This document shows, piece by piece, positions 1 through 10,505 of a DNA stretch of 64,000 nt; position 1 is the first letter of the stretch, and each line of letters begins with the position of its first letter. The position numbers and the translations under genes were made by a program. The notes beneath the pieces were generated by a model. The model had not been told where the DNA came from. It was given only the letters and a program-made list of their open reading frames with translations, and searched no databases. Source of the stretch: Talinum fruticosum (Eukaryota; Streptophyta; Magnoliopsida; Caryophyllales; Talinaceae); assembly GCA_021018815.1 (NCBI GenBank), contig JAITYX010000007.1:3225001-3289000 (forward strand). The letters are read 5' to 3'.

Positions 1-820
1 TCCCTTCTTTTTCCTTTTTCCTAACCCTTCCAGGACTGATTTTGATGGCTTGCATGCCACATATTTTTGAATGGCCTGCGTGCCGTATGACTTGATACTT
101 TGCTACTTTAGATTCGTTTTGCTTTGAACTTTGATCTTCGGATGATCCTTGTTTGATGCTTGTTTGGATGCTTACTCAATGCTTACTTGCCTTGTTGTTT
201 TTTGGTTGTTGCCGATTTTTCTTGCCCTTTTTGGGTATATGATCATCTTTTTACTTTGGCAATTTTTGGCTGTCTTAGGGGTTGCATTAGCTCCTGGTGT
301 TGCCCCCAAAATCGGTACAAGCAAAACATACAATAATAGAAGTTAACAATGTAGTTGCCGTAGGGAGTAGTAGTAGCCCCTACCCTTTCTTCTAACTTTA
401 ACAAAGTTAAGAAAATACAACGAGAGGGACCAAGAGGTTGGGAGCTCTAGGGGTTCGTATTAGCCCCTATTCATGCCCCAAACTTCGGCAAAGGTAAAAT
501 ATACAATGGAAGAGATCGGGAGTTTGGTTGCTCTAGGGGATCGTATTAGCCCCTATTCATGCTCCCAAAACCGACTTAAAATAAGACATGAGGCATAAAG
601 TTGCAGAGAATTTGCTCATTGTATTAAGATAGAGGATCGAAGTCCATTACAAAAGAGAGGAATGTGTGCCCTCGTTGAGAGCTTTCGGAAAAGTCGCGTC
701 AATCATAGTTGATTCCTTTACAACATTTTTGGGACTTGGGCTGGGTGGGTCTTCAAAGAAAGGCCTCCACACCAGTCGATGAGCTTATATTGTTTACAAA
801 ATGAAGGTGCTTCCTAATAC
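1..820 (-). other. 3' noncoding region of the Tat gypsy element
   Basis: No coding sequence is seen here. The stretch follows the integrase stop and would lead to the polypurine tract and 3' LTR beyond the edge. Long untranslated tails between integrase and LTR are usual in Tat elements. A short plus-strand hydrophobic ORF at 149-346 is antisense to the element and looks fortuitous. Confidence 0.6.
255..600 (-). repeat. Diverged tandem repeat of about 90 bp in the gypsy 3' tail
   Basis: About four diverged units share a block close to GGGGCTAATACGATCCCC (minus-strand reading), followed by a T-rich run and a CCGA/TTTGG block. The clearest pair is at 430-520 and 520-600. Each block is itself a partial palindrome (GGGGCTAATA next to CCCCTA). 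Confidence 0.6.
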
Positions 821-1886
821 TTAGATGAAGTACTTTTTAAGTTGTCTGCTATGCCATGCTCCGGGAATGTCTGTTCCTTCGAGGGTCACCAACCTATAGG
901 TCCCCGGGCGGACTACCTTATGAATGATGTATGGTCCTTCCCAATTAGCCATGAGCTTGCCGTGCTCTGCCACCTTTCCTACGGCTTCGGTTTTCCTTAG
1001 AACCAGGTCACCGACTTTAAGATCTCTTCCCTCCACCCTCTTATTGTAGGCTCTTGCCATTTTTAGTTTAGTTATGGCCTTACGGAGATAGCTATCTCCT
1101 CGAACCATCGGGAGTAAGTCAAGGGCCTCCCGGAGGGCCCCGTTGTTAGACTCCTCCCGAAAGGTTGTGAGGCGGGGGTGTGAAGGGCTATTTCTACCAG
1201 GAGCACGGCTTCAGATCCATACACTAGCATAAAGGGTGTTTCTCCGGTGGTCGACTTCTCTGTTGTCTTGATTGACCATAAGACGGCCGGCAACTCCTCC
1301 GCCCATTTTCCTTTAGCATCGTCTAGCCTCTTCTTAAGGTCGTTAAGTATGACCTTGTTGGCTAACTCAGCTTGGCCGTTGGTTTAGGGATGAGCCACGG
1401 CTGTGAAGCGAGCTTGGCAACCATATTGGGCGAGGTAATCCCCCACCTTGTCGGTGTCAAATTGTCGTCCGTTGTCAAATATCATCGCCCTGGGAGGCCA
1501 AAGCGAGTGATTATGCTCTTCCGGATGAACTTGCGCACATCCTTTTCGATAATCGAGGCTATGACTTCCGCCTCTATCCACTTAGTGAAATAGTCTACAA
1601 CTACGAACAAGTACTTGCGTTGACCCATGGCTTTCGGAAATGAACCAAGGATATCCATCGCCCATTTTGCAAAAAGAAGGGGTGACTGGATAGGAGTTAG
1701 CTCGAGTAGGAGGGCTTTTAGCATAGGAGCGAATTTTTGGCATTTATCACATCTCCTCACCGAGTTCATTGAATCTTCTCGTAAGGACGACCAATAGTAT
1801 CCGGTCCGTAGAGCCTTTACTCGCCGGTGCCCTTCCACCTATGTGCGAGCTACACACTCCTTCATGAATTTCCTCCGAGTATTTTC
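821..1886 (-). pseudogene. Gypsy integrase, frameshifted
   Basis: This is the integrase part of the polyprotein, which inserts element cDNA into the chromosome. The zinc-binding end survives as a His-containing segment near 1840-1886 and CDKCQKF at about 1745-1760. The catalytic core has the first Asp in WAMDILGSFP (about 1660), the second Asp in IFDNGRQFD (about 1470) and the Glu in NGQAELANK (about 1370). The C-terminal domain (821-1108) has the segment NWEGPYIIHKV and ends in LKKYFI. At least three frame changes and an in-frame stop separate these pieces, so no intact protein is encoded. Confidence 0.85.
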
Positions 1887-2339
1887 TAACCTATTTCCGG
1901 TGGCACACAACGAAACAAGGGTTGGGAGTATGCCTTCTTATATAGTGTTCCGTCATAGTAAACAAACCATTCTCGCTTTCTTTTGACCTGCTCTGCTTCT
2001 TTGCTATCTTGCGGATGTTCCCCTTGGATAGGTAGTTGATGAAGGGATCCATCCAAGTATTGCTTCTGTTTAGGCACATGATCTCTTTGATATCGATACT
2101 TCTCTCTCCAAGTATCTCCCACTAGATCTTTTTGGTTGCCCGTCGGCCGAGGAGCTGGTGAGTTTGGAGAGGGCGTCGGCTTGTCTCGTTCTCCGAGCGG
2201 GGTATGTGCAAGATTTCGAAGTGCTCGGAGCTGTCCCGCCGCTTCTTTGACGTTTTGATGATACGCTATCATGTCCTCGTCCCGTGCCTTATAATCTCCA
2301 TTCAGCTGGGAGACTACAAGCTGGGAATAGGAGTAGGCT

Positions 2340-2670
2340 TTTAGGGAGCTCGCTCCTGCCGCATAACGAGGTCTATGCTTGCTAGGAGGGTCTCGTATTC
2401 TGCCTCATTGTTGGAAGCTTTGAACATGAACTTGAGCGCGTGTTTGTATCGTTCCCCGTTGGCGAAGTGATGACTAACCCCGCTCCACTTCCGTCTTTGG
2501 TTGCCGAACCGTCTACGTAGAGGGTCCAACATTCGTCTTCGGATGGTAGGGGCTGGTTCGGGCGTGAGCATTCTACTATGACATTTGCCAATGCTTGTGC
2601 TTTGATAGCTCTTTGGGGTTCGAACTCCGGGCTATACGGGGTCAGCTCGACGGCCCACTTCAGCATTCTT
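2340..2670 (-). pseudogene. Gypsy second RNase H-like domain
   Basis: The motif WTLYVDGSATKDGSGAGLVI (about 2480-2540) is an RNase H start with the metal-binding Asp in YVDGS. It follows a linker containing QALANVIVEC and lies after the RT-linked RNase H remnant. An additional RNase H domain in this position is a known trait of the plant Tat lineage. The end, NNEAEYETLLA near 2400, carries the expected Glu but in a different frame. The role is removal of the RNA strand during reverse transcription. It is broken by frameshift. Confidence 0.75.
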
Positions 2671-3800
2671 CTAGAGCTTTAGAACTTTTGCAACACATTC
2701 CTCAAGGGCTGGTCGGTAAGGACCGTCACTTTGTTTGTCTCAAAGTAAGGCCGCTGCTTTCTACTGGCCAAGAGGAGAGCGTATGCAAATTTCTTGATCA
2801 TAGGGTAGCAAAGCTCGACGCCCGTGATTGCATGGCCGACGTAATACACAGTATTTGCTCATTCTTTCGCTCCACGAGGAGGACTGCGCTTATTGCTTGA
2901 TTTGAGACGGCGAGGTAAATGAGTAGGGGCTCCCCGGAGTGGGACTAGCGATTTTGGAAGCTGGGCCAAGTATGCTTTCGGTTGGGAGAATGCTTCTCCC
3001 GCTTCGGAATCCCATTCAAACTTTGCTCTTTTCTTGAGAACTTTGAAGAAAGGCCGGCATTTATCTGCGGACCTTGACATAAATCGTCCTAGGGCGGCTA
3101 CGCACCCCGTTAGCTTTTGAACCTCCTTGATGGTCCTGGGGACTTCATGTTGAGCACAGCTTGCACCTTGTTGGGATTTGCTTCTATCCCTTTACGGTTG
3201 ATCATGAAGCCTAGGAACTTTCCAGCCTTGACTTCGAAGGTGCTCTTTTTGGGGTTCGGTTTCATCCCATTCCTTCGTAGGACTTCAAACGTCCTCTAGA
3301 GGTTAGAAACATGATCGATGTCGTGCTTGCTCTTGACGATCATGTCGTCCACTTATACCTCCATAGTCTTTCCAATAAGGTGGGCAAAGATCATATTGAC
3401 CAACCTTTGATAGGTGGCTCCAGCGTTTTTCGATCCGAAGGGCATCACATTATAGTAATACAACCCTTGGTCAGTGATGAAGGTTGTTCTTTCCTGGTCT
3501 TCTTTGCATAATGGTATTTGACAATATCCCAAGAAAGCATCCATGAAACCGAGAAGGGCGTGGCCTGCCGTAGCATCGACGAGTTTGTCAATTTTTGGCA
3601 AAGGATAGGCTGTTTTTAGGCACGCTTTGTTGAGGTCGGTGAAGTCGACGCACATTCTCCATGTACCGTTCGATTTTTTCACCAAGACGACATTGGCAAT
3701 CCACTCGGGGTATTGGCGTTCCCGGATGAAGCTTGCCTCAAGTAGCTTTTTGACCTCTTCGGTTACCCCTGTGCTACGTTACGCCCCCGGATGTCTTCGT
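2640..3800 (-). pseudogene. Gypsy reverse transcriptase with linked RNase H
   Basis: The order of RT blocks is clear: KSNGTWRMCVDFTDLNKAC (about 3620-3680), GFMDAFLGYCQI (first catalytic Asp region, about 3530), VMPFGSKNAGATYQR (about 3420), VDDMIVKSKHD (catalytic Asp pair, about 3340), then the thumb and connection to about 2860 and the RT-linked RNase H remnant to 2640. The Tyr codon expected before VDD reads TAA, a stop in the catalytic YVDD box. Further frame changes follow near 3300 and 2860. It would copy element RNA into DNA, but this copy cannot. Confidence 0.87.
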
Positions 3801-4207
3801 TTTTGGATGATGGGTTTCTAAGATGGGTCGATATTCAACTTGTGCTCGATGACCTTAGGGTTCAACTCGGGCATCTCTTTGGGTCCAAATGTGAAGACAT
3901 CTTTGTACTCTCTGAAGAGTCGGACAAGGCCGTCTTTGATCCCTTTGCGGAGGTTCCTGCCCACTTGTATGGAACGATCGGGGTAAGTTTCCTCTAAGGG
4001 GATGAGTTAGACATCTTCCGAAGGTATAGGTCGGTCCCTGCCATGGTCTTCGGTGGTGGCGAAGCACACCATCATAGTTTTGGGGATTTTGGCGAGGAGC
4101 TCTACTTTCGGTTTCTTGCCCTTGGGGTCATCCTTAGCTTTTCCTTCTTCCGTCCGCTTCCCCATTAAAGGTCGAAGGCTTACGACATAGCACTCCCTTG
4201 CGGTTTT

Positions 4208-4690
4208 CTAATCTCTGTAGATTTCACCTATGGATCCGTCGTCGAGCTCATACTTCATGAGGAGAAGATATGGAGTAATGATTGCCTTGCTTTGGTTGAG
4301 GGTGGGATGCCCGATGATGACATTATATGTGGAGGGCACGTCGACCACCAAGAAATTAACTTCAATGTTTCGTCCTTTGGCCTTATCTCCGATCCTAACC
4401 GGTAGGCGGATTATACCGAGAGGATGCACCTTCGCCCCTAAATCCAAGGATTAAATTTACAAGAGGGTTGAGGTTCCGAGGGGTATACTTCAATTGGTTT
4501 AAGCATTCCATGGTGATGATGTCCACCGAGCTTCCCGTATCCACTAGAACCCTCCGGACTATGGCGCCCGAGATTTTCAACGTGATAACCATGGGGTCGT
4601 CGTGTGGAGTGGCCATGCCTCTTAGGTCTTTATCTTCGAAGGTCATCGCGGGCACCTTTACATGCGGAGTTTGCCCGGTGATCAACACTT
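4208..4690 (-). pseudogene. Gypsy aspartic protease
   Basis: The retropepsin active-site motif LVDTGSSVDII lies near 4530-4565, with a downstream hydrophobic stretch (FLVVDVPSTYNVIIGHPTLN) that carries the second conserved region of this fold. The enzyme would cut the gag-pol polyprotein. The domain is split over two overlapping frames near 4400-4450. It sits between gag and RT, as expected for Ty3/gypsy. Confidence 0.82.
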
Positions 4691-4728
4691 GTTGTGCCCT
4701 TCTCAGGTGAAATTTCCAAGAGGAGGGG

Positions 4729-6463
4729 TCACGCCCCGGCCAAGCCCCCAGCGATGGTGCCTACGATTTTGGTGACATCGTCATCTTTGTAACTCTTTTC
4801 TCCTTGCCGTGAGGAGCCTCCCTTAGCCCCATGGACATCCTTCTTAAGAAAACGGTCGATTTGCCCATTATCGGCCAATTCCCTAAGTGCCTTTTTCGAG
4901 GCCCGACACTCAGCGAGTGTTATGCCCTGTTTGCTTGTGGAACTCATAGTATTTGTTAGAGGCTCGGGCCTTGGTAGGAATGGACATGGGAGGCGGCTTC
5001 TTGAGCATGTGGTGCCCCTTGATCTCCATCAAAATACTTCGTGGATTAGTGTTGAAGAGGTGGTTCACTTCATTCTCTCGGGCTTCTTTTCATTTCGGGA
5101 GTTAAACTTTCCTTCACCTCCTTTTCTTCTTGCCTCATCCCCCTCCTCTGCGTAGATCTCCATGGCCTAGATGAAGTCGGCCGCCTTTCGAAGTGCCTCT
5201 GCGAGAGTAGTCACCTTTTGTTCGGCGAGGGAAAACTTGAATCTTCCACTCCCGAGTCCATTTAGGAAGGAGGTATAGGCAACTCCATCTTGAAGGTCGG
5301 GGATGCGGATAGCTTCCCCCGGAACCTCCGCACATAGTCCTTGAGAGTTTTATTTCTCCCCTGCTTGATTTTTGAGAGATGGATGTCTGGTTTTCTTCTG
5401 TTTGCAACTCGCGATGAATTGCGCCACAAACTTTTGACAGAGTTCTTCGAAGGAAGAGATGCTTCCTTGAGGGAGACCGTTGAACCATTTCGCGCGACCC
5501 TCTTCGAGTGTGGCGAGGAAGAATCAGCAGTAGGTTGCATCGCCTCCGTCCCGCACATACATATGGGACTTTTAGTATGCCAGGTGGTCCTCGGGGTCGA
5601 TAGTGCTTCGTTGTACGGTTCGACAGTTGAGACCCTTATCTTTTTAATTACGGGTGCATTCATGATCTTCTTTGAGAAGGGAGTGTTGAAAGTATGTTGG
5701 GTCGGCCTCGAGTCGAGCCGAGAGACGGGAATGGCGCGGGGTTGGTGGCGCGGAACTTCCACCGGGGAAGGACTCTTCCTCCTCTCGGATTGAGGAGGAG
5801 TGCGCCCGGTCCTCTCCGAGTTCTCGGGACCCTTCTTAGTCGATTGCCCTTGGTGCCTCTCCCTTGAGTGCTCATGCTCTCGAATGACGGATCTTCGTTG
5901 GTCGTGTTTGAGAGCGTCGTAGGCTTGTTGAGACTCCCGACCATGAGTAACCGATCGCATGGGGCTGGCTGTCCTTCGCTCCGCCGAGGTTTGGGCCCCG
6001 CTTTCGGTGCGAGCATTGCCTTCAAACTAGGTAGAGCGCCTGCTGTGGGTGGGGTAGGGGTTCGAAGCCGTGTGGGATGTTACAATATTCTCATTGGCTA
6101 TATGAAGAGCTCTCTTGGCTTCAATGATCCCCCTAGCGTCTCCTTCATAGTGCCTCGTTGGGGGGCACTTGGCTGCTCAGGGGCAAGTGCCGTCGGGGCA
6201 TCGGTGGGCTATCTTTGGAGCCGTGTGGGAAGGCATCCTGCCCGAGAAGTGGCCAACAGGCTGACCTCCCAGGGGTTGTGCTTGTACCTAGGAGTCGAGG
6301 CATCGTGGAAGGGCATGATAGGCATGCGCTGTTCCATGGTAGCTTGCACTGTTCTTGCACTTGTTGTGCTATAGTCGTTTCAAGGGTCTCTATTAAGTTA
6401 CGAAGAGCCCCTAGGGTGACGTACCCCTCCGGCCGGGTGTGGCGGTTACCGGTAGACCGCTAA
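4729..6463 (-). pseudogene. Gypsy gag, several frame breaks
   Basis: The structural gag protein forms the virus-like particle. The capsid-type core is recognisable at about 5260-5480 by HLSKIKQGRNKTLKDYVRRF. An Arg/Ser/Pro-rich charged region lies upstream (about 5700-5960). The C-terminal part ends with CRASKKALRELADNGQID near 4890, preceded by a degenerate zinc-knuckle-like FHKQTGH. Reading requires moving between frames, so the gene is inactive. Long open frames on the opposite strand are shadows of the same compositional bias. Confidence 0.75.
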
Positions 6464-6610
6464 GATGATTCCGCATCCTCGGCTCAAGGAGCATCGTGGG
6501 GTTGGCTCCCCATAGGCATTGAACGATGAGGGTAAGGGAGCGATGGGTTGGTCGTGTCGCACGTCATCTTTGATCGAGATCGAGTGCCACTGGTGACCAT
6601 ATGCTACCTT

Positions 6611-6630
6611 CCTCCCCACAGACGACGCCA
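6611..6630 (-). other. Candidate primer-binding site of the Tat gypsy element
   Basis: On the minus strand TGGCGTCGTCTGTGGGGAGG starts four bases inside the LTR end, where the tRNA primer site belongs. Similar TGGCGCCGTCTGTGGG-type sites are common in plant Tat elements. The exact tRNA is not assigned. Confidence 0.65.
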
Positions 6631-6634
6631 AACC

Positions 6635-7243
6635 TGTTTCCGGAGAAAGTCGAGTTGATGATGTGGATGTTGATTCGGAGAGAGGAAGGATTTATCGCTG
6701 CGGTGCTGAGGACGTGGCACGATCAATCCGATTCCACATGGCAACCACTTGAACCTGCAAAAGGCAAAGCCCCTGGTGGTGGATCCCGAGGAACGCCCTC
6801 CGACGCTCAACTTAGTGATTGACTTGATTGAAGGGATCGAGGAAATCTTCCTCGATGTGCGTGGGGGAATTCCTTGGGAGTTGAGAGGTGTTCCAAAGGT
6901 AGAAACTCTTAGGATGAATGTTGAGAGCTTAAGAGCTTGAGAGCTTGGAAGCTTGAATGTGTGATTATGAGGAAAATGAGATTTGTGTAACGTGAACATG
7001 CCCCATGGAGTTGGGAAATGATGTGTATTTATAGGGAGATTTTAAAGGGGTAACATAGTAATTTACCGTTGTTAAGGGGAAACCCTAGCCCTAATGGGCT
7101 TCGGGCTTTACCTGGCTCTGTTAAGAGTTGGCTTAGGCCGATATCTTCCTTATCCGACCGATTAGGCCCGGTTGGCTGGTGATGTGGCGGGTGAGTTGGA
7201 GCTGTCCGGGAAATACCCGAGTCAATGGTGATTTACGCCTTCA
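6635..7243 (-). repeat. 5' LTR of the Tat gypsy element (609 bp)
   Basis: The LTR runs TG...CA. On the minus strand it starts TGAAGGCGTAAATC and ends GGAAACA, directly before the primer-binding site. The outer boundary is fixed by copia coding sequence that resumes at 7245. The partner LTR lies outside the window, so identity between LTRs cannot be measured. Confidence 0.75.
7024..7036 (-). promoter_or_regulatory. TATA box in the gypsy LTR
   Basis: On the minus strand CCCTATAAATAC lies about 210 bp inside the LTR start. It is the likely core promoter for the genomic RNA. Confidence 0.6.
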
Positions 7244-7244
7244 A

Positions 7245-7340
7245 AAGATTTTGGGTAGTAAGAATTTGGTGGACATATTAACCAAAGGAGTTGATGCTAG
7301 AAAGTTGAGGTTATGCAAAACCTTGATCGGTCTCCATTGA
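7245..7340 (+). pseudogene. Tail of a copia polyprotein (RNase H end)
   Basis: The reading GSKNLVDILTKGVDARKLRL ends at a TGA after LIGLH. NL(V/A)DxLTK is the conserved end of copia RNase H. The rest of this polyprotein was displaced to the left by the gypsy insertion and is outside the window. It is the oldest layer visible at this end. Confidence 0.75.
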
Positions 7341-7408
7341 TGAAGGTGAGATAGCTATCACGAATTAGATGGGTATGTGACAACAAGGAAGTTGAGTCAT
7401 TTATCTCT

Positions 7409-7667
7409 AAGTGGGAGATTGCTTGAGATTGTCGAGCCTAATATGTATTTGGCTTAAGAATCTCTCAGTTCATAGCAATGGGATGCTAAAAGGGCCAGTG
7501 GTCAAGGTGACATGGACTGTTGTTTCGATTAGAAAAACAGGAAGACATACAACAAGTGAAAAGGGCAGGCCGTGTCGGCCAGGCACATCCCATACTTGTT
7601 CGAATCGTCCGTCTAGGCACTTGGTTTTCTTCTATTTTCGTGTGTTGCTTCATCTTTCTTGTCATGG

Positions 7668-7668
<1 letters not shown>
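7409..7668 (+). repeat. Copia polypurine tract and start of its 3' LTR
   Basis: AAGTGGGAGAT at 7409-7419 is a typical copia polypurine tract, immediately followed by TGCTTGAGATTGTCGAGCC as the LTR start. The LTR continues at least to the TA microsatellite at 7669. Its end is not identifiable because the LINE follows directly. Confidence 0.6.

Positions 7669-7745
<77 letters not shown>
7669..7745. repeat. (TA)n microsatellite
   Basis: About 77 bp of pure TA repeat. It lies at the junction between the old copia LTR and the LINE 5' end and may mark the LINE insertion site. Open frames of repeated Ile-Tyr across it are artefacts. Confidence 0.95.
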
Positions 7746-7748
<3 letters not shown>

Positions 7749-7787
7749 AGGATTTTTCTTCTTGCTCCTGAGCTCCCGAGCTCAACC

Positions 7788-8775
7788 ATGGCGGGGGCAA
7801 GAGGGGAAGGCCAAAAGGATACTCCAAGACTGCGATGACACCTACATCCGGCTCTACTAACCAATCTCAAAGGAATACTCGTAATCGAGCTCAATTAGGG
7901 AGACACAGGCAACCAACACCAACGTAACAGATGAATTTGAATGCGACAAGGAGTTCTAGCCCCAAAATGGCTAATCCCATGAATAAAAAGGAGGTACGAC
8001 AAATTCAATTGGTGAGGAACAATACTCTAGCCCCGGCTAAGCTCGTATGTATCGTTAGTAAACCCTGGAAGAAGGTAATGCCCTAAAATTAGTACCCACT
8101 CCGGAAGTTAATGGGAACAAATGCACAAAAGTAGACAAGGATAACATAGCAGGAGAAATTGAATATTGGAGCACTGTTGTATTGTCTCTGTGTGATGGGA
8201 TCAAACCCTCATTTCGAGCTAATTGATGGCTTTGTGAGGAGGATTTAGAAATCATAAAAATAGACAAGGTAGCCTCAATTAGGAAGGGCATGTTTATAGT
8301 GCAATTTGAGTTAATGCAAGATAAAGAGGCAATATTGAGTAGGGGGATGTATTTCTTTGACAAAAAGTCATTTATTGTCAAACCATGGAATGAACATCTT
8401 AAAATTTACTTAAATGCAATCACATCACTGCCTATTTGGGTACAATTTCTAGATCTTGATATCAAATATTGGGGTGTTGAAAGCTTAAGTAAGATTAGTA
8501 GTTTGGTGGGTATACCAATCAAAACAGACAAGCTTACCATGGAAAAACAATGTCTGCCTTTTGCAAGTGTAATGATTGAAATCTAGTTGAATGCCTTTCC
8601 CCGAGACTCGTTGATTTTGTGAATGAAAATGATGTGGTGATAAAGAAAAAGGTGATATATGAATGGAAACTTGTAAAATGCTTGCATTGCAACTTGTTTG
8701 GCCATGTTGACGCTGAGTGTAAGAAAAAGAGGAAGGATTTAGAAGGCCTAAAAGATCCGCAAGGGAGCTAACTAC
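7788..8775 (+). pseudogene. LINE ORF1: AT-hook-like start, DUF4283-like domain, CCHC knuckle
   Basis: ORF1 proteins of plant LINEs bind element RNA. The first ATG (7788) is followed, one frame over, by an RGRPKG segment resembling an AT-hook. The DUF4283-like domain is best seen at 8290-8586 with FIVKPWNEHLKIYLN and LPIWVQFLDLDIKYW. A zinc knuckle CLHCNLFGHVDAEC (C-x2-C-x4-H-x4-C) lies at 8679-8720. Several stops (for example near 8080, 8225 and 8585) disrupt the frame. The stretch from 8775 to 9000 holds the inter-ORF region with no recognisable domain. Confidence 0.78.
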
Positions 8776-8999
8776 TGCAGGCAGAACCACTACAAACCTG
8801 GCTAATGCTTTTGAAACTTTAATAGAAGATGAAATTGTGGAGATCATGACAAATCAATGGGTAGGGAGAAAACCCCTAATAATAAACGATCTGTTGGAAT
8901 GTTAGGGTTTAACCCGAATAAATAGGTAGATGTGCATCACTACCTTAAAAGGCAAAAAACTATTTTAGTGATACTGCTGAAGCACAAATTGACGAGTAG

Positions 9000-9570
9000 A
9001 ATATGAGGAAATAGTGATGAATAAAATTTGTTGTGGCCGGAAATTTTCCTCAAATGCGCATATTTTAGCTAAAAGACGTATTATGATTACATGGCATCCA
9101 CTTCATTATGATGTTTGTATAGAACCATCTGGGGCGGTTGATGCATTGTAAAGTGGTCTAGCTAAAAACAAAGAATTCTATTCGATTGTTGTATATGGGA
9201 GGAATAAGGCACAATAAAGGAAGTCACTATGGGAACGAGATAACCGAAATAGCAAAACAAATGGATATGGCATGGTGCATAAGTGGAGATTTTAATGCCA
9301 TTTTGCAAGTGGATGACAGAATTGGAGGGGCTAAAGTGATGGAGGATGACATAACAGTTTTTAAAAATTGTGTAGATTCTAATGAGCTCTTCACCATACA
9401 ATGATATAGAGCAAGGTATACTTGAACCAATAGACATATATGGTCTAGGATTGACTGGGTTCTTGTCAATGTTCAATGGTACACCTATTTTGATTTTCTA
9501 CAGGCAAAGTATCTAATGCAGAGGCTGTCGGATCACACCCCAATACTACTTGCTTTCCCAAAATGTCCAA
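9000..9570 (+). pseudogene. LINE AP-type endonuclease
   Basis: The endonuclease nicks the target DNA to prime reverse transcription. The motif WCISGDFNAIL (about 9270-9305) carries the conserved Asp and Asn. WSRIDWVLVN (about 9446-9475) holds the later Asp. RLSDHTPILL (about 9522-9551) is the C-terminal SDH signature with the catalytic His. A stop near 9404 and loss of the N-terminal Glu region show decay. Confidence 0.8.
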
Positions 9571-10500
9571 CTACACATACCCCTTTTAGATATTGTGAAA
9601 TATGGGGTAAAGATCATAAGTTTAGGTATATTGCACGTAACAACATATTGCAGGCAAAAGGGAGGACTAAAATAGATGTATTGAGAAATGCTCTTTGCCT
9701 AATGAAAAAGCCCTTAAATGAGCTTAACAGAGAAAAAAATTTCGCATCTCCATCAACAAATGGCCACGATGAAGCTTGAAAGGATATAGGAAAAACCGCA
9801 CGATAGTCCACGAGAATAAGGAATTTCTAAAGGAAGAGGATAATCTTAGGAAAAAGCTACACCGATATTCTTACATCAGGAATGGCACTCAAGAAACAAC
9901 AAAACAAGATAGTTGGACTCAGTTTGGGGATCAATGCAATAAATTCTTTTTTGCCACAGTAAAAAAAAAGGAAAATGGACGATTGTATATATTCCATCTT
10001 AGATCATGAAGGGAATAGAAGGAAGGGGTTTAATGAAGTAGCTCGAGGTTATGGTCAAATACTATTAGGAACTACTAGGCAAGCAGAGTGCAACATGAAA
10101 CAGGTAGATAATACAATTTTTTTCGTGGGGAGTGGTTGACTATTGAGCAGCAACTTGAGCTCTGCAGGCCATTTATCGAAGAGGACATCAAGAAAGTGTT
10201 ACACGTCATACCTAATGAGAAAATCCTTGGACCATATGGGTTCAACAAGTAAGTTTTTAAGGAATGTTGGCCAGTCATTGGTAATATTATGATTGAAGCG
10301 ATACAGGAATTTGTTAAACAAGGGGAATGCACAAAAGCTATAACAAAACCAACTCGGTCATCCTACCCGAGATAGACTTCCCCAGAATGCAGCTGATCCA
10401 TTTCCTATTGTAATGCCGGTTATAAGTGTGTCTCCAAGCTTCTCGTACTGGACCGAGCACGGTGATGCCTAACCTAATACATCCAAGCCAGGGTTCCTTT
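9571..10500 (+). pseudogene. LINE linker and N-terminal part of reverse transcriptase
   Basis: A basic linker (9600-10010) has the segment NGTQETTKQDSWTQFGDQCNK typical of the region between endonuclease and RT. RT block 0/1 follows at about 10150-10330 (EEDIKKVLHVIPNEKILGPYGFN, then ECWPVIG). The block before the insertion, near 10430-10500, reads KCVSKLLV and PSQGSFV, equivalent to the usual ISPNQSAFV. The reading stops at 10505, where copia element A begins. Frameshifts near 10040 and 10350 are apparent. Confidence 0.78.
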
Positions 10501-10505
10501 GTAAA
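10501..10505. repeat. Target site duplication GTAAA, left copy
   Basis: GTAAA directly precedes the LTR start TGAAGG and is repeated at 21106-21110 directly after the LTR end CTTCA. A perfect 5-bp duplication fixes the borders of element A. Confidence 0.9.

Larger units (their letters stand above)
1..7243 (-). mobile_element. Ty3/gypsy retrotransposon, Tat lineage, cut by window edge
   Basis: Read on the minus strand, the order is 5' LTR (6635-7243), primer-binding site, gag, protease, reverse transcriptase, RNase H, integrase, then a long 3' noncoding stretch that runs off the left edge. Integrase lies downstream of RNase H, which is the Ty3/gypsy order. The RT wording and a second RNase H-like domain after the RT-linked one fit the plant Tat lineage. 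The 3' LTR is not in the window, so insertion age and target duplication cannot be read. Each coding region has stops or frameshifts, so this copy looks non-functional. Its right end sits inside an older copia element. Confidence 0.88.

Noticed and set aside
5341..6463. Plus-strand open frames of 100-168 residues opposite the Tat gag
   Set aside because: They are antisense to a recognisable gag, have no domain or leader, and are best explained by its GC-rich codon bias.
7411..7894. Four overlapping frames encoding long Ile-Tyr repeats
   Set aside because: They are translations of the (TA)n microsatellite in several frames. The same applies at 63589-63944.
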